Both the position numbers and the translations under genes were made by a program. The notes beneath the pieces are model-generated. The model saw only the letters and a list, made by a program, of their open reading frames with translations, did not search any database and was not told where the DNA came from. Positions 14,283 through 26,160 of a stretch of 64,000 bases of DNA are shown one piece after another. The stretch's first letter is position 1; every line of letters begins with the position of its first letter. The stretch comes from Ulota crispa (taxonomy: Eukaryota; Streptophyta; Bryopsida; Orthotrichales; Orthotrichaceae), in contig OY987245.1 in the NCBI GenBank assembly GCA_963920765.1, positions 16,446,727 through 16,510,726 on the forward strand, given 5' to 3'.

Positions 14283-15404
14283 AATTAATATGAATTGATT
14301 GAGGTGTACGTCAGTATAATGGTTTTAGACTTTTGATATACTACACTTTTGAAATGTGACATATCTACTTTTTATTAAACATTTATATGAACTTCAAAAT
14401 ACCATATGCATAAATGAAAACAAAAGTTGGATTGTTGGAAAAGAAGCTTGAAAGATTTTTTTACCTATTAACTGGAGTAAATGAGGCATATGTGAAGTTC
14501 ACTTCTGTAAGTAAGACCAGTTGACCGTTTAGTCTAGTTGTTTTCTCATGACTGAGAAGGAAATACCTCATTAGAAGTTTTATTATTTGGTCTAGATTTA
14601 TGAAATTAACATAGTTGTGATCATATACAGAATTGGTAGAGGAGTTTTTGTATATTGCATGCTAAGTTAGAAGTCGAAATTTAGGTAATTTGAATTAAAT
14701 AATAAACATCCAATTCTAACTATTATGAAAAAATAACACTTTTAGAATACATGATACTTGTGAAAGGTTGTTCCGTTGTCGAGTTGCAAAGAGCGCGCCT
14801 TGAGAACACGCAAGGAGTCTTGTTGCGATTGTGCATCACTGACTAAAATTGTCTTTGATCTTGATCTTCACTCATCAGATTTTCAGTCTTCAATCTTTTG
14901 TTAGCCTATCCTGTGGCTGGTTCTAGAGGTATACAAATCAAAGTAAGAATAAAAGCCCATTGGATACAAGACAGGTAGATCGAGACGCAGACACGAACTG
15001 CCGTCCGTATGACATGATCCTAAAATCAAATTCACGATTTGTTGACCAAAACTCCAAATTGTGAAAATAGAGCAAGTTTCTACCATGTGGGTGATCAATC
15101 TCACTTTGTCACCCACGACAATAAATGGAGTTAAGTTTAATTTAATCCAAATTGCCCGCAACAAGGTTTACAAAATAGAATAAAAATGAATTGACAAACG
15201 AGCCTCTAAAACCGGCTAGGCATAACAAAGTCACATCCCACACATATATAAAAAAATAAATCCAAAATATTCTTTTTTAAGTCTTCATATCTTTAGATCT
15301 TCAAGTCTCTATATCTTCAAATCTTCAAGTCTCCATATTTTCAGATCTTCAAGTCTTCATGTTTTAATAAAAACAATGAAAAAAGTTACAAATAACAAGT
15401 CCTA

Positions 15405-16330
15405 AAAAGGCTGCGATCTTCTATCTATTGCTACAGATGGCTCAAAGATTCAAATACTAAGTATAATAGCAATTTGAAAAACTTTTCTAATCTTCTAACA
15501 TTCGTTTGAATTTCAACTCAATCTAAATTATTGTTCAAAAGTTATATGAGTTCAAAATAAAGGCTCTTCTTCCTCCTTGCAAACTAAACACTGCCTCTAT
15601 AAACCTCTATAATTTTTGTTCTATATATCACCCATAAAAATGTGATATCAATTTGAAAAGATAATACTACTAGCTATAATTTATAAAAAAATTATTTCAA
15701 AATAAAACTCTGTCTAAAAGTCCTAGTCAATCAAAGTGTGGGTCTCAATTTTTTAGAGAGCACTCAAACCCCAATTTCTACACACTATAACTTTTTCAAT
15801 AAAACTTCAAATGGAATGATTGAAGGCAATTTGAAAAACTATGACAACAAATTATCACTCCTAAAAATTTAAAAAGAAAATTTTATACTGTTTAAAAGAT
15901 GTAACTCTTCAAAGTTTTGGCCTTCTTCTAATAAAATGGCAGCCACCTCCAATCCTTCACACCTCTATAATTTTCTCCTCCAAGCTTCAAATCTCAATTT
16001 TAAAGACTTTTTAAAAAACTAAGACTAAAATGAATACTTTCTTTAAATTTTATTGCAAAATGATATACAACTCATAAATTATGGCTTGTCAAAATCTCAG
16101 CATTTCTTCATAGTTTGATTTTTTGACTCTAAAATTTAAACACTCATAACTTTTGCATCACAATTCCAAATCAAATTTAAAAACTCATTTTGAAAAGGTA
16201 ATTACACAAAAAACACAAGGAACAATTCTTTCAAATTTCAATTCAAAATCATGTATACACAGAAAGTTCTCTCACAATAAAGTTTCGGGATTTCTTCCTT
16301 CTTTCTACCAACACTCATACACTAACTTCC
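15405..16330. repeat. Degenerate tandem array, unit about 179 bp, about 5 units
   Basis: The phrase CCTCTATAATTTT, CACTATAACTTTT, CCTCTATAATTTT or CACTCATAACTTTT recurs at about 15,604, 15,783, 15,962 and 16,141, a spacing of 178-180 bp. Each copy is followed at a fixed distance by CAATTTGAAAA or a variant. More diverged units appear near 15,418 and 16,312. The units are AT-rich and clearly diverged from one another, so the array is not young. Confidence 0.65.
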
Positions 16331-16599
16331 AACAATTAAAGAATCTTTTCTCCTTAGTTTTGATCATATTTAAGGTAGGAAAGTGGAGCACATTAGCCCA
16401 TGCCCCTTTCTATCCTAACCATATCATAGATGCCAAATTTTTTTTTTTTTTTCACACCTTTCTCATTTAGTTCTAAATCTTTAGTATTTTTTATTCAAAC
16501 AAAGGTAAAATATATGAATCTTCCAAAACATCTAAATAAACATATAAAAATGATTAAATTACAAAATAAACACCACCGTAAAGTGGCCACGTGCTCTTG

Positions 16600-16870
16600 C
16601 AGGCATATAATAACATTAAATGCTTGTTTTCAGTCGCCAAATTATAGACTTGGTTGGCTGAAGAAGCAATCGTTTTTGGTCGCTTGCCGGTCCGGGTTCA
16701 AACTTCATTGAATTTGTCAAGCAGTAATGGCGGCTCACGGCTTGGCAGCTAGTGAGGCAGGAAATTGGCCCAGCCAACCCGCTACCTACCCTCTTGAATT
16801 GTGCATGTAACAAGACGACGCAGTGCACTGGAATCTATGGTCGTTGCGCTGTCACCAAACCGTGGTCCTC
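16600..16870 (+). mobile_element. Possible SINE-like sequence
   Basis: A GC-richer island with a tRNA-like pair of boxes: GACTTGGTTGGCTGAAG near 16,645 (A-box-like) and GGTTCAAAC near 16,695 (B-box-like), followed by about 150 bp ending in a pyrimidine-rich tail. No second copy was found in the window and no clear direct repeats were seen, so this is only a suggestion. Confidence 0.25.
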
Positions 16871-17330
16871 ACTATGACTACCCTTTTTGCCACAACTATT
16901 GGTTTATTGAAATCAACACAAACATAAATAAATTACAAATATATATATGATGAAAGAATCTCCATCAAGATACCATCTGTGAAGACTGTAAATTTTAAAA
17001 ATACGGGGAAAGTGACAAAGGAATGGTTTATAATAATATTTTAATTTATCCTTTACTCTGTTTGAAACATAATAGGAACAGGAAATGCAATCTACGATAC
17101 TATTGATTGTCAAAATGAAATCATTGTACGAACATACTCATATCTTTGATTTCAAAAGTAGAGGTTTCAAGTTTGTTAGAGCACGTGGTACATTTTGATA
17201 TTTCACATGTTCATCCCCTATAATGCTCAAAGTTGAAAAATAGAAAATGCGGATACATGGAATAGTAAAACACAAATATTTAATAACATTATGATCGTTC
17301 ATGCTGATTAGAATAAACTATAAATTTTAG

Positions 17331-17668
17331 ATAAAATAGGAAGCTCATAAATGGACCATCTAAAGGCTAAAACTGAATTTTGGGTAGGTGAAATTCTTTG
17401 AAATGATTTTCAATAAACTTTCCTTGAAAGACAAAAAGAATTTGCATCTAACTCAAGTTGTTTCATGTTTTTTGGAACTTTGTAGAATTAATTATGAATA
17501 TTTGAAGTGGAAAGATCATAGGGCTCTATAATGGAGTACTTCCTCAAATGTACATGAGTTGTACATTATTTAAAGGCTATGAAAAACAAGACGTATAAGA
17601 AGAGTACATTTGAGGAGGTGCTTCAAATTTGAGCTTGCTCCAAATTTGAGCTTCGTACTTTAGGAGAG
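17331..17668. mobile_element. MITE, family D, copy 1
   Basis: The left end AGGAAGCTCATAAATGGACC and the interior (AACTGAATTTTGGGTAGGTG, then CAAGTTGTTTCATGTTTTTT) match family D copies at 36,751 and, in the other orientation, 37,568. It lies inside the DNA that splits TNP2. Confidence 0.65.
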
Positions 17669-20600
17669 ATGCATTATATAACAGTCAGCGTCATTTACTC
17701 TCTAAATAAGAAATAGAAACCACTTATTTTTTTGAATGAAAATCTTTAGCTGTTTTACTCTAATGTACCAGGGAAAAAGTGTCATATGAATGACCTGACG
17801 TCTTTGTAGTCCCGCTATTTAATTGAAACCCGTACCTTACATTTGAAGCTTCAATTAATTTCAATTCATTGTATTCGTTAACGTGAACTGCTCAAAAATG
17901 TCAGGAAATGGTACTTGAGAGTCTCAAGGTCCAGGAAAAACTGACCGCTATTTCAATGTTAGCCGAGTGAAATCAAAAAAATTTGTTTGCAATACATAAA
18001 CTTTGACTAAAAATCGGTCAAAAATCTTTAAAAAATTTATTTATATTGTGAAATAGAGGAAATAGCCAAAAGAGCTCCTTCAAAAACCAGTTCAATACAA
18101 GAATTTAAGAAAATCTACCAAAAAATCTCAAATATTTCCGGGACCCTGCTTGAGACATGTTATGAAGTAACTTAATAGTGATATGCACATCAATATGAAG
18201 TAGTAGAGGTAATTTTCACCTCTTAAGTGTCGGTTTATGTGATAATAGCTGACTAGTGGGCACTTCATGTTCATTTTTACAACGTTTATGGTTGAAGTGT
18301 TGGTGGTATGTATGTACTGAATAGGGGAGTGAAATTACAAGTAGTCTGCTTAAATTTGGGTTGAGGTTTTAAATTGCTGACCTCACTGGTTCTATCCAAT
18401 TGAAACATGTTATTATTCATGTCATTTGATAAATGTTTACTGGATGTACAATAGATGAGGTCATGGGTGAAGAAGTTGTATGGCCGTATGACTTACAAAG
18501 TTTTGTGTGTTATACTTAGAAGTACATGGAATTAGGAAAATAAATGGTTAATTTCAAAGTAATCATGTCTGTTGTGAAAAAGTTACTAGGTGATATGTAA
18601 TTTCATTTTATCCCCTTAGGATAGATTAGCAGACCTATTGTGATGGTATTTTGAAAGTAATAAGTCTTATGATTTTGAAACAAATAGGAACACATTATGT
18701 GGTACTTGTTGTTGCTGTTTTCTTATGTCTAGTATTTGAATTCATTTCGTGCATAGTTCCTAATTAGAAATTTCTAGCCAGGCTTGTATATTTCTATGAT
18801 GTTCATTGGTTGGATGACAGAAATAGTGAACAATACTAGTATAATACAAAGGAATAGGCCCAATTAGAGAGGTGAATTACAAGTGCTACATAGTAATGGG
18901 CCAAAAAAATGACGGCATGGCCATATACATGGGTGTTCTTCAAAACATTGTATGTCCCATTTTTAATTTATGAATAGTCTTTAATTTCTCTATAGAGTAA
19001 CTAATATTTTATTGTCTTGATAAAATTGCAAGAACTTCCCATCAGACCTATGTTGAATGTTGTACACATTGAAAAAAATGTTTGTGAAAATTTATTGAGA
19101 CTTCTTTTTGGAGAATTAGATGGCGTCATGTCTCGGGAAGATTTGCGGGCGAGGAGGGTATGACCTCATCTACACCTACAAGCACAATCCGACGATGAGA
19201 CTTTCTTTATGCCGGATGCCCCCTATGTTTTGATGAAGGCACATCAAGAGATTTTCCTGACAACATTGAGGAAACTGAAATTTCCATCGAATTATGTCTC
19301 ACCTTTCAGCCATAAGATAGTGGATGGGAAATTTAAGGGAATGAAAACCCATGATTACCACACCATGATGCAACAAATTCTACCTCTTTATTTAAGGGAA
19401 ATTGGTAATGTTGCAGTTGTTGGTGCAGTGATGCGTATCTGTAGGATGTTCAAGAAAATGTGTTTGAAAATTGTGGACCTGAGCCATAAACAGCAAATAC
19501 ATGAGGATATGGCAGAAACAATTAGTTCTTTGGAAAAAGAACTACCTCCCTCAATGTTTGTGATAATGCTTCACTTACTTTTGCACTTGATAGAAGAGTT
19601 ATTTATTTGTGGGCCCGTCCACACTAGATGGATGTACCCATTAGAGAGGTACATGAAAACTCTAAAAGGGTATGTGAAGAATAAGTCAAAACCAAAGGGG
19701 AGCATGGCAAAGGGGTACATTTGAGATGAATCTATTGGGTTCTTAACGGAATGCCTAACAGAGTACACACCAACTACAAAAAGGGCATGAGAGAATGAGG
19801 AGGAGCCCACAATGAAAAACAAGATATTGGAAGGAGGGAAGCATGATCAACCAATGTCTCCATCATTTAAAAATTCATACACGTTTTGTATTGGAAAATA
19901 TAATACATATGGAGCTGTACCGCAAGTACATTTGAGCATTATTTTTTTGATTTGTTTGAATGCTTTTTTATCCTCCAATTAAGAATATGAGTTGTGATTG
20001 TACTAGCTGTTTTGATGTGACACAGTACTGCCCTGTTTTTTAGGGAATGAGTTGTTCAAGAGTATATGAGGAGGGCTGGGTTTTCAAGTAATTTGGCAAT
20101 TATAATTGAAATGCAATATAGGCCATTTTTGCATGCAGCTTTGAGTAAAGGTATTGATGTAATAATTTTTTTAATTTTCTTATGATACCATGTTGAAGGT
20201 TTCTTAGTTTTGGTCAAAATAAACCATCAATGCCCACTAATGAATTTGTGGAATTTGTTCTTCTGAGTATGATATCAAGAGTAGTACAACTTGGGAGAAA
20301 GTAACTTATGTTTGCCAAAATAATTCAAAAATTACCGTGAATAAAAGGTAGATGAGAGTGTGAGGACTTGGTGTGGACCTAGCTTGATAATGTTTTAATA
20401 AGGTAAGGCAGGATGTCCACTCATCGATATGGATTACTCGCACTAGAAAACATGAACCATCAAGAAATTGAATGACGGTGATTAAAGTAATTATTTGGCG
20501 GTTTTGCAAATAGTAATTGGCAATGTTCTTTGAAACGCAATTCTCAGGGGAGATTTAATAAGAGGCAATCATAACATGTGATTATTCTTATTGCAAGAGC

Positions 20601-22230
20601 TATGAGGACACAGTACATGTTTGTGATCTACAAAGATCCAATTACTGAAGCTTATATCAAAGAGGGGTTAAGAGAGGTTGTTTCACCTATCTTCAAGAGC
20701 TACTTCCTTTTTCCGAGTGGGTATTGCAAGAAGCAAGGGGACAACAGCAGAGAGGTGTGTATGTAGATACTGAAGTTATGGACATTGCATGGAGGCCACT
20801 GCCCACAACTACTACGTATAAGTCCATGTATGCTTTTGGGAACCATTTTCAAGTTATCAAAGCAGAGAAGTCAAAGGTAACAGCAGATAGCGGTGTTGCA
20901 GCCACTTTTCAACAGCTATGTAGAGATGGAGCAGAAGATACCAATCCAGTGCAGGCAAATGTGGAGTATGTGGGACATGTTACGGAGATATTAGAGTTCA
21001 ATTATCGACAACACTGCCTTGTGGTTTTGGTATGTGATTTTGTGAGGGCAAACTACTGTGGTGAGCATGCTACTATTAGAAGGATAAGTGGGGTTTTACA
21101 ATAGCAAAATACAATAGGCGACCCTTTTCTATATCTCGGGATAGCTTTGCATTTCCTATACATTGTAAACAGGTGTATTATGCAAATGCAATAGATGCAC
21201 CTGGATGGAAAGTGGTGTTACAGAAGGAGGTGCGCGGGCAAGAAGTACTACCTGGAATGGATGATGATGAAGAGATGGAGATGTTAGGAATGGGAGAAGA
21301 TCACCAGTTTATGGAGCTACTACCGGAAAGGGAAGTCAGTGAAGAACTTATTCCTGCATCATCAATAGGGCAAAATGTCAGGTCAAGAAACCAACTTGTT
21401 CCTGAGCGGTACAAATCGTCAGTTTCATCTAGGAGAGGGACGGGTAACAGAAGAAGAAATCTGGGTACATGTTGGAGGAACAACAGTGGTATCATGGCAA
21501 GTGATCACCATAGGGATGACTCATTTGGGCAGGCAAGGAATCTCTGTCATGGAGGTGGACGTCCTTTGTTTAATTTGCGTGAAGTTGTCAATACTAGTGA
21601 CGAGGACCTGGAGGAAGAGCACCGTAGTGTAGGAAGGACTGGACCACGTTTGAGGGAACAAAGGCAAACAAAAGAAGGAAGAAGCAATTATCAAGAAGGA
21701 CGTCATTCAAATTATCAAGAAGGATTAAGCCCTCAAACCTTTGAAGACAGAGATGTGGATTCTAGCGGCAGTTCAAACAGTGAATTTACTTATTCATTTT
21801 CAAATGATACAAGCAATCATGAGAATGACTTTAATGAAAGGTAAGCGGCATCTTAACAGCTCATCCATTATTACTGGAATGTTTTAATTTTGCAATGTCA
21901 TTAGTGGTGCGTGATAGCATTCAAGTTTAAGTAGGTCCTGAAAGTAAGCATATTGTTTTACTATGTACTGGGTTTAAAGAAATGGTTTTAACAAAGAATG
22001 CATTAAATTGGTTATAGCAGCAATAGGAATATGTGTTCTTATGGATTGAATGTGCATGATTAAAATTTAACATGCACTCTTATAAAAGAAATAAGTAGTC
22101 TTGTATTGAATACACCATCACTCACTTGCTATTGTATTGTGTTGGAAACTTTTACATACATTGTTAAGATTAGTTGTTTCTGAATTTTGCAGGAATATTG
22201 AACAGGACACATGCAATAGTCAATAATGTG

Positions 22231-23275
22231 CGTGGAGGAAAAAGTGGCTTTTTCAAGAAGAGGACATTTGCTTCTGCAGTCATAGTATAGTGCATGCTTG
22301 TAACGTAGCTTAGATTTGTGGAAAAGTGAGCAGTAAGCGCTAGGATTTTGAAAGAAATGACAAGCGATGTTGAAAGTCCTACCCTGTACTTATGTAGGAG
22401 CAACAGCCAAAGATATTGCTCTCAATTTGCTATGGTCTTTTGTTTATGAGTTTTTCAAGTTTTCATAGGTTGATGATATTATTTCACATGGGCAGAGGTT
22501 ACTCAAAAAAAATTGGCATGCCTTTTCTCACTAGGCCATAAATAATTGTTGCAATTCTTTGCAGTGAAAGGACAATTATGGCCATGAATTTGATGATGGT
22601 ATTTTGTTGGTCTGCTTTGATACTCAAAATGAAGTCGGAATTGGGTCATTTCTGAGTTCAAGCCTGCACAACGATTGCTTAATTATAGGATTATGACCCT
22701 AACATAATGTACTCAGCATAGAACTTGCAATTGTTGTTTTAGAGATATTTTAAAAAAAATTAGCAAAATGTTAGGTGATAGGATTGTAGATGATGCAAAC
22801 CATAGAAGGTATTTCATACAAGGAAGGCCGGTCCACAAGCATGTACTGATCTCAGACGAATTACATGATTTTCTCAATTTCTGGTTATGCACTATTTAAT
22901 TTCTTGTTTTTTGCCCCCTGTCAAAGTATAGATTGACGTCCTTTTTTACCATTTATAGCATACTGCCCTATACTATTAAAGAAAAGGTCAAGTTTAATTC
23001 CTATGTGGACTCCTCCAAAAATGTGGGAAGTATAGAAAGATTTATATTTATCTGGAGACAAGCAGATATTTTTGAGTATACAATTTTTTAGTCAATTTAA
23101 AAAGTAAAACCTTTCTATAAAGCCTTTGCAGTTGGTAGGGCACTGAAAGTATGCTGATAGAATAAAAGCACTGCCAGAATATTCAAACCAAGACCAGTAA
23201 GCATGAAATTTTGGGTGACAATGGATGCTACTGTCAAAACAGGCAGAAGACTATCAAATTTTTGTCATTTTTATA
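22231..23275. other. 3' non-coding part of the CACTA element
   Basis: AT-rich DNA between the last TNP2 exon and the CACTA terminus. No gene recognised. Subterminal repeats of the kind that bind the accessory protein were not obvious by eye. Confidence 0.4.
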
Positions 23276-23292
23276 TCCATTCCCTTGTAGTG
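23276..23292 (-). mobile_element. CACTA right terminus
   Basis: The sequence CATTCCCTTGTAGTG ends at 23,292. Its reverse complement starts CACTACAAGGGAATG, matching the terminus of the CACTA MITE at 55,676 over the first ten bases. It lies about 1.1 kb downstream of the last TNP2 exon, a sensible place for the element end. No matching left end was found, so the 3-bp target duplication could not be tested. Confidence 0.5.
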
Positions 23293-24470
23293 CTTCTGGC
23301 CAAAATAAAGACATTGACAATGAGGAGTCCAATATTGCACATTTGGACCCTAAGGAGCAGAGGAAAATAATGGCTTAGAAGGCAAAGATTGCAGGCAAGA
23401 CAAGCTCACAACAATTGAAAAAAGCAAAGGCTAGTGCTAAGAGGGAGGCTGCTTTTGCTGCAAAGGCAAAAAAAGTGAAAGAGAAAGCTAGTCAAGCTTC
23501 TAGCTTGGGATCTTGGAGGAGCACTAGGATCATAGCACCTACTCAATTGTCGAATATACTAGGTCTTGCCTCCCTAGGTGCATTCTTGGTATGTTCATAG
23601 TCTATGGGCCAGCTGAAGCGTCCTGTTGCAGGTCCTGCATATTTGAATGCTAGTTTTGATGTACATCCCTCTACGGCTTTTCCAAAGATTGGGTCCTCTT
23701 CCAATGACCTATAAGAGTTTCTATACCTCAGATCTTTGATTTCTGCTGATGCTTTCACTACTAAATTTCAATGGTTCTCAGCTGAGTTTTTGGACATGAA
23801 GACGTTTGTCAAGTTGGTATTAGCTTTTACCGCTATAACCTTTTGTTTCTATGGTACATAATTGTGTGACTATAGAGACATAAGTTATGTATGATGGGAA
23901 GCCATTGAGAGGGGCTCAAGAGAAAGATTCTTGTTTCTTCCAAATGCTTATCAAATCAACCACACTCCTTGGCAACATTGTTGTTGACACCACGGCTATA
24001 ACAAGTTGGTTTCAGGCTAAACCTCCAATGTGTATGGATTTTTATTTTCTACTGTGTTGTTTATTTAGTTCTTTATATCTTTTCATATGACCAAAATTAT
24101 TGATGTCTGACTAGTACTCACTTTTGCAAGAGCTAGCATTGATGCATGTAGGGCAGTGGATAGGCGCTTGGTGGATAACAATGTTGTCTATTGCAACATC
24201 TTAAAACCCCTAGTGACATTGTGCGCTCCTAGTACAGCCAAGAAACAACGTCTAGAATTAGTGGTTGCCCTTGATGACAAGAATGTTGAAGATATTATAG
24301 TTGTCATTTTTCTTGTGAACAACAATAGATTTTGTACTTAAGTTTGCATTTCTCTTGGTTTATTGCAATTGTCTCCATACTCTGTTCTTGACTCTAATTT
24401 TTATTTACTAATTATTGGTTCCTCTATGATTTGCAGCTCAAATGTGAAGGGCAGGCACCTTTCTCCAAAG
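23293..24470 (+). pseudogene. Broken gene fragment with a DNA-methyltransferase-like segment
   Basis: Starting at the CACTA terminus, one frame reads GQNKDIDNEESNIAHLDPKE, then a Lys/Ala-rich helix (QLKKAKASAKREAAFAAKAK), then SLGSWRSTRIIAPTQLSNIL. At 23,890 it reads YDGKPLRGAQEKDSCFFQML and continues IKSTTLLGNIVVDTTA. After a likely intron (GT near 24,029, AG at about 24,131) it reads ASIDACRAVDRRLVDNN and then LKPLVTL. The order KP...QEKD..F...LIK.TT..G.IVVDTTA...ACR resembles the region around motif I of beta-class N6-adenine/N4-cytosine methyltransferases (KP..LLERII..S..GD.VLDPF.GSGTT). The catalytic DPPY-type motif was not seen. Several stops interrupt the frame. The methyltransferase reading is inference. 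Confidence 0.35.
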
Positions 24471-25302
24471 GTGTAACGTTCTATTAGGCGTTCTAGCTCT
24501 AATTTGGACTTCTTATTACCTTCATATGCTAAAGCTCAAGCTCACTAGGAGGAGGCAGCTGGTGGTGCTATTAGGAAGCCTAAGGGGTTTAAGGGAGATC
24601 TCAGTGTCTTATTGTACATGGACATCTCAACTAATGTTGGTGTAGCTAAAGATGTAGTTTCACCCTCTAGCCCTACTGATACGGAAGTGCAGCCTTCATC
24701 ATATTCTTTGACCTACTCACTTCCAACTTGATTTAGTGCTACCACTTTTTTGATGGATTTGTGAGGATCTATTGCGTTATAGAGAGACATTATACTCTTA
24801 CCTTTCTACATTGAGGTTTTCAATTCTCATGTAATTTCGTTCCTCCATTTACAAGCCATTTATTATGGTTTGTAGTTGTTGAAGGCTTTTCTGTTTTTAT
24901 CATTGCTTGTGAGCTCTAAACTCTATTTCAACCCTTGGTGAATCAATTAATTGAATTGACGCCCATTCATCCTAAACCCTAAACCGCACATGGTTTTAGC
25001 TTAATCCTACTCGTATGCTAAACTCCTAAACCCTAAACTTTCTTCCTAGTATCCACTTTGTCTCTAATTGAATATGTTTTCTTTAAAACCTTCTTCATTA
25101 TTCTCTGTCCATGATATCAATCCTTTTGTTACTTGTATTGTGGATATAGCAAGACGGTGCCATATTTTTTATATCTTGGTCACCCAATATGCATTGACTC
25201 TTTTCTACACAAGATTTTAGGTATTTTTGGCCATGGTCTTAGGACTTTTTTATTTTGTTCTTCCACAGACTTAGGACTTCTTCACTTTTTTTCCAAATTT
25301 TT
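24471..25302. other. No gene recognised; two short telomere-like motifs
   Basis: AT-rich DNA. CCTAAACCCTAAACC near 24,970 and CCTAAACCCTAAAC near 25,028 resemble the plant telomere repeat but are only two units long each. They are more likely chance or promoter telo-box-type motifs than a telomere remnant. Confidence 0.3.
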
Positions 25303-25338
25303 TGGCTCATGGCTCACGGCTCATGGCTCACGGCTCAC
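25303..25338. repeat. 10-bp tandem repeat
   Basis: Alternating GGCTCATGGCTCACGGCTCA units, about 3.5 copies of a 10-bp unit that varies between CAT and CAC. Confidence 0.9.
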
Positions 25339-25538
25339 AAAATAGCATCTCCCATCACTTTAATGCTTAAAATGGTCAGGTGACCACTCATATCCATGGT
25401 TGGTATCCCATTTGCCCAATTGCTAGATCTCATACATCCAGATTGTGTCTCATTTACCCAACTACTGAGTTTTATATGACTACTTTTATAGGTGTCCGAG
25501 AACAAATTGTGTCCATTTAAGGTGCTCCTACCTTAATA

Positions 25539-26160
25539 GGGGGTTTCAAATATGCCCTTAGCGAGCAATTTTGTTCACGTGAATGAAATTGGTGAACAAG
25601 TTAGTCAAGCCACCGTTCATGTCCTTGCGATCACCCATTCAAATATCCAAATTGTAGTGAACTACTCACCACCCTTTCAACTTTGCCCACGATCACCAAT
25701 CCCATACAGATCCCTTGAACTCCACCATTGTTGCTTCTAATCTGGAACCCTTTGTTTCCACAATTGTCTACTTCTAATCATGATCTCTTCAGCTCCACCA
25801 TCGTGGCTTCTTGCACATTGGGATTCCTTGAATGACCTTGACCTGGCAATCAACTTTGCGACAATCAACTCTGCACCCAAACTGTCCAAAAGCGCGGAGT
25901 GAGAGCCAAGAGGCGGGCAACAACACAAATAGGTGCAGGCGCGGGAGCAACAAGAACACAAACGAGAGCGACACAACTACGAACGGAGCCAACGGGAGAA
26001 GCAAGGGAGAGGCTTTACATTGTTCACGCGTGAACGAGCCATGAGGACCTCCCGGAGGTCCTCATGAATGATTCACTTTTGTGGCTTCACGTTCACCATG
26101 AACAAAAACTTATTCACTACCATTTATTCACAGTTTTTTTGAGATGTCTGAAACCCTCTA
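25539..26160. mobile_element. Candidate small element with AGGGGGTTTCA-type inverted ends
   Basis: The left sequence TAGGGGGTTTCAAATATG and the reverse complement of the right sequence, TTAGAGGGTTTCAGACATC, share about 12 of 14 bases at the ends. The enclosed 600 bp is GC-richer than its flanks and contains two perfect palindromes. No clean target duplication was found, so the ends are uncertain. Confidence 0.3.
26022..26066. other. Two adjacent perfect palindromes
   Basis: GTTCACGCGTGAAC (26,022-26,035) is a perfect 14-bp palindrome. Four bases later, 26,040-26,066 has 13-base perfect arms (CATGAGGACCTCC / GGAGGTCCTCATG) around one base. They lie about 1.3 kb upstream of the NHX start codon. 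The role is unknown. They could be protein-binding sites, a small hairpin, or the core of the surrounding candidate element. Confidence 0.6.

Larger units (their letters stand above)
13700..19030. other. 5.3-kb block separating two TNP2 segments
   Basis: In TNP2 proteins the ALYELPYW-type motif is followed almost at once by the LPIRHMLDPMHIEKN-type motif. Here the two motifs are at 13,690 and 19,033. The DNA between them carries a TA microsatellite, a tandem array with a unit of about 179 bp, a SINE-like sequence and one family D element, with no transposase coding sequence. It is either a repeat-filled intron or one or more insertions. Confidence 0.7.
11324..22230 (+). pseudogene. TNP2-type CACTA transposase, broken and interrupted
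   Basis: Blocks in the order expected for TNP2: a short zinc-binding-like exon at 11,324-11,435 (YACGCEKCHGFK, then DRHHRRNGQDAHLI, followed by a GTATGT donor); an acidic exon at 12,225-12,521; FLDELLTFLREDILPKPNN-type sequence at about 12,600; the transposase core at 12,800-13,438 (RCPQIPRHMRWHANN, YPDFSRDPRNVRIGMSLD, IPGPKSPSDKTIDVYLRPL, GILLWTVNDFPAY); RRW and GVKRVNALYKLPY at 13,481-13,699; then, after 5.3 kb of unrelated DNA, LPIRPMLNVVHIEKNVCENL at about 19,033; the DUF4218 block at 19,209-19,724 (LKTHDYH-like MKTHDYHTMMQQILPL, CGPVHTRWMYPLERYMKTLK); and the DUF4216 block at 20,578-21,200, ending VYYANAIDAPGWKVVLQ, with an acidic/Arg-rich tail to 21,844 and a last short exon to about 22,230. 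Several stops and frame changes are present, including frame changes near 20,724 and 21,090. TNP2 would bind the element ends and catalyse excision. Confidence 0.9.
2887..23292 (+). mobile_element. CACTA (En/Spm) DNA transposon, autonomous type, decayed; left end not located
   Basis: The region holds a clear TNP2 transposase on the plus strand, a TNP1-like gene on the minus strand, and a candidate right terminus CCCTTGTAGTG ending at 23,292 (reverse complement CACTACAAGGG, the CACTA hallmark). The small CACTA MITE at 55,676 has nearly the same terminus (CACTACAAGGA). No matching left terminus was found, so the left boundary given is only the end of the coding sequence. It may lie further left or beyond the window. 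Frameshifts, stops and a 5.3-kb interruption of TNP2 show that the copy cannot make a full transposase. Confidence 0.65.

Noticed and set aside
16600-16870. tRNA gene
   Set aside because: A-box-like and B-box-like words are present, but no cloverleaf with paired acceptor and anticodon stems could be drawn. Kept only as a weak SINE suggestion.
24960-25042. CCCTAAA telomere-like motifs
   Set aside because: Only two short runs of about two units each. Too little to call an interstitial telomere. The CCCCTAAA in the TTAA elements is likewise part of their ends.
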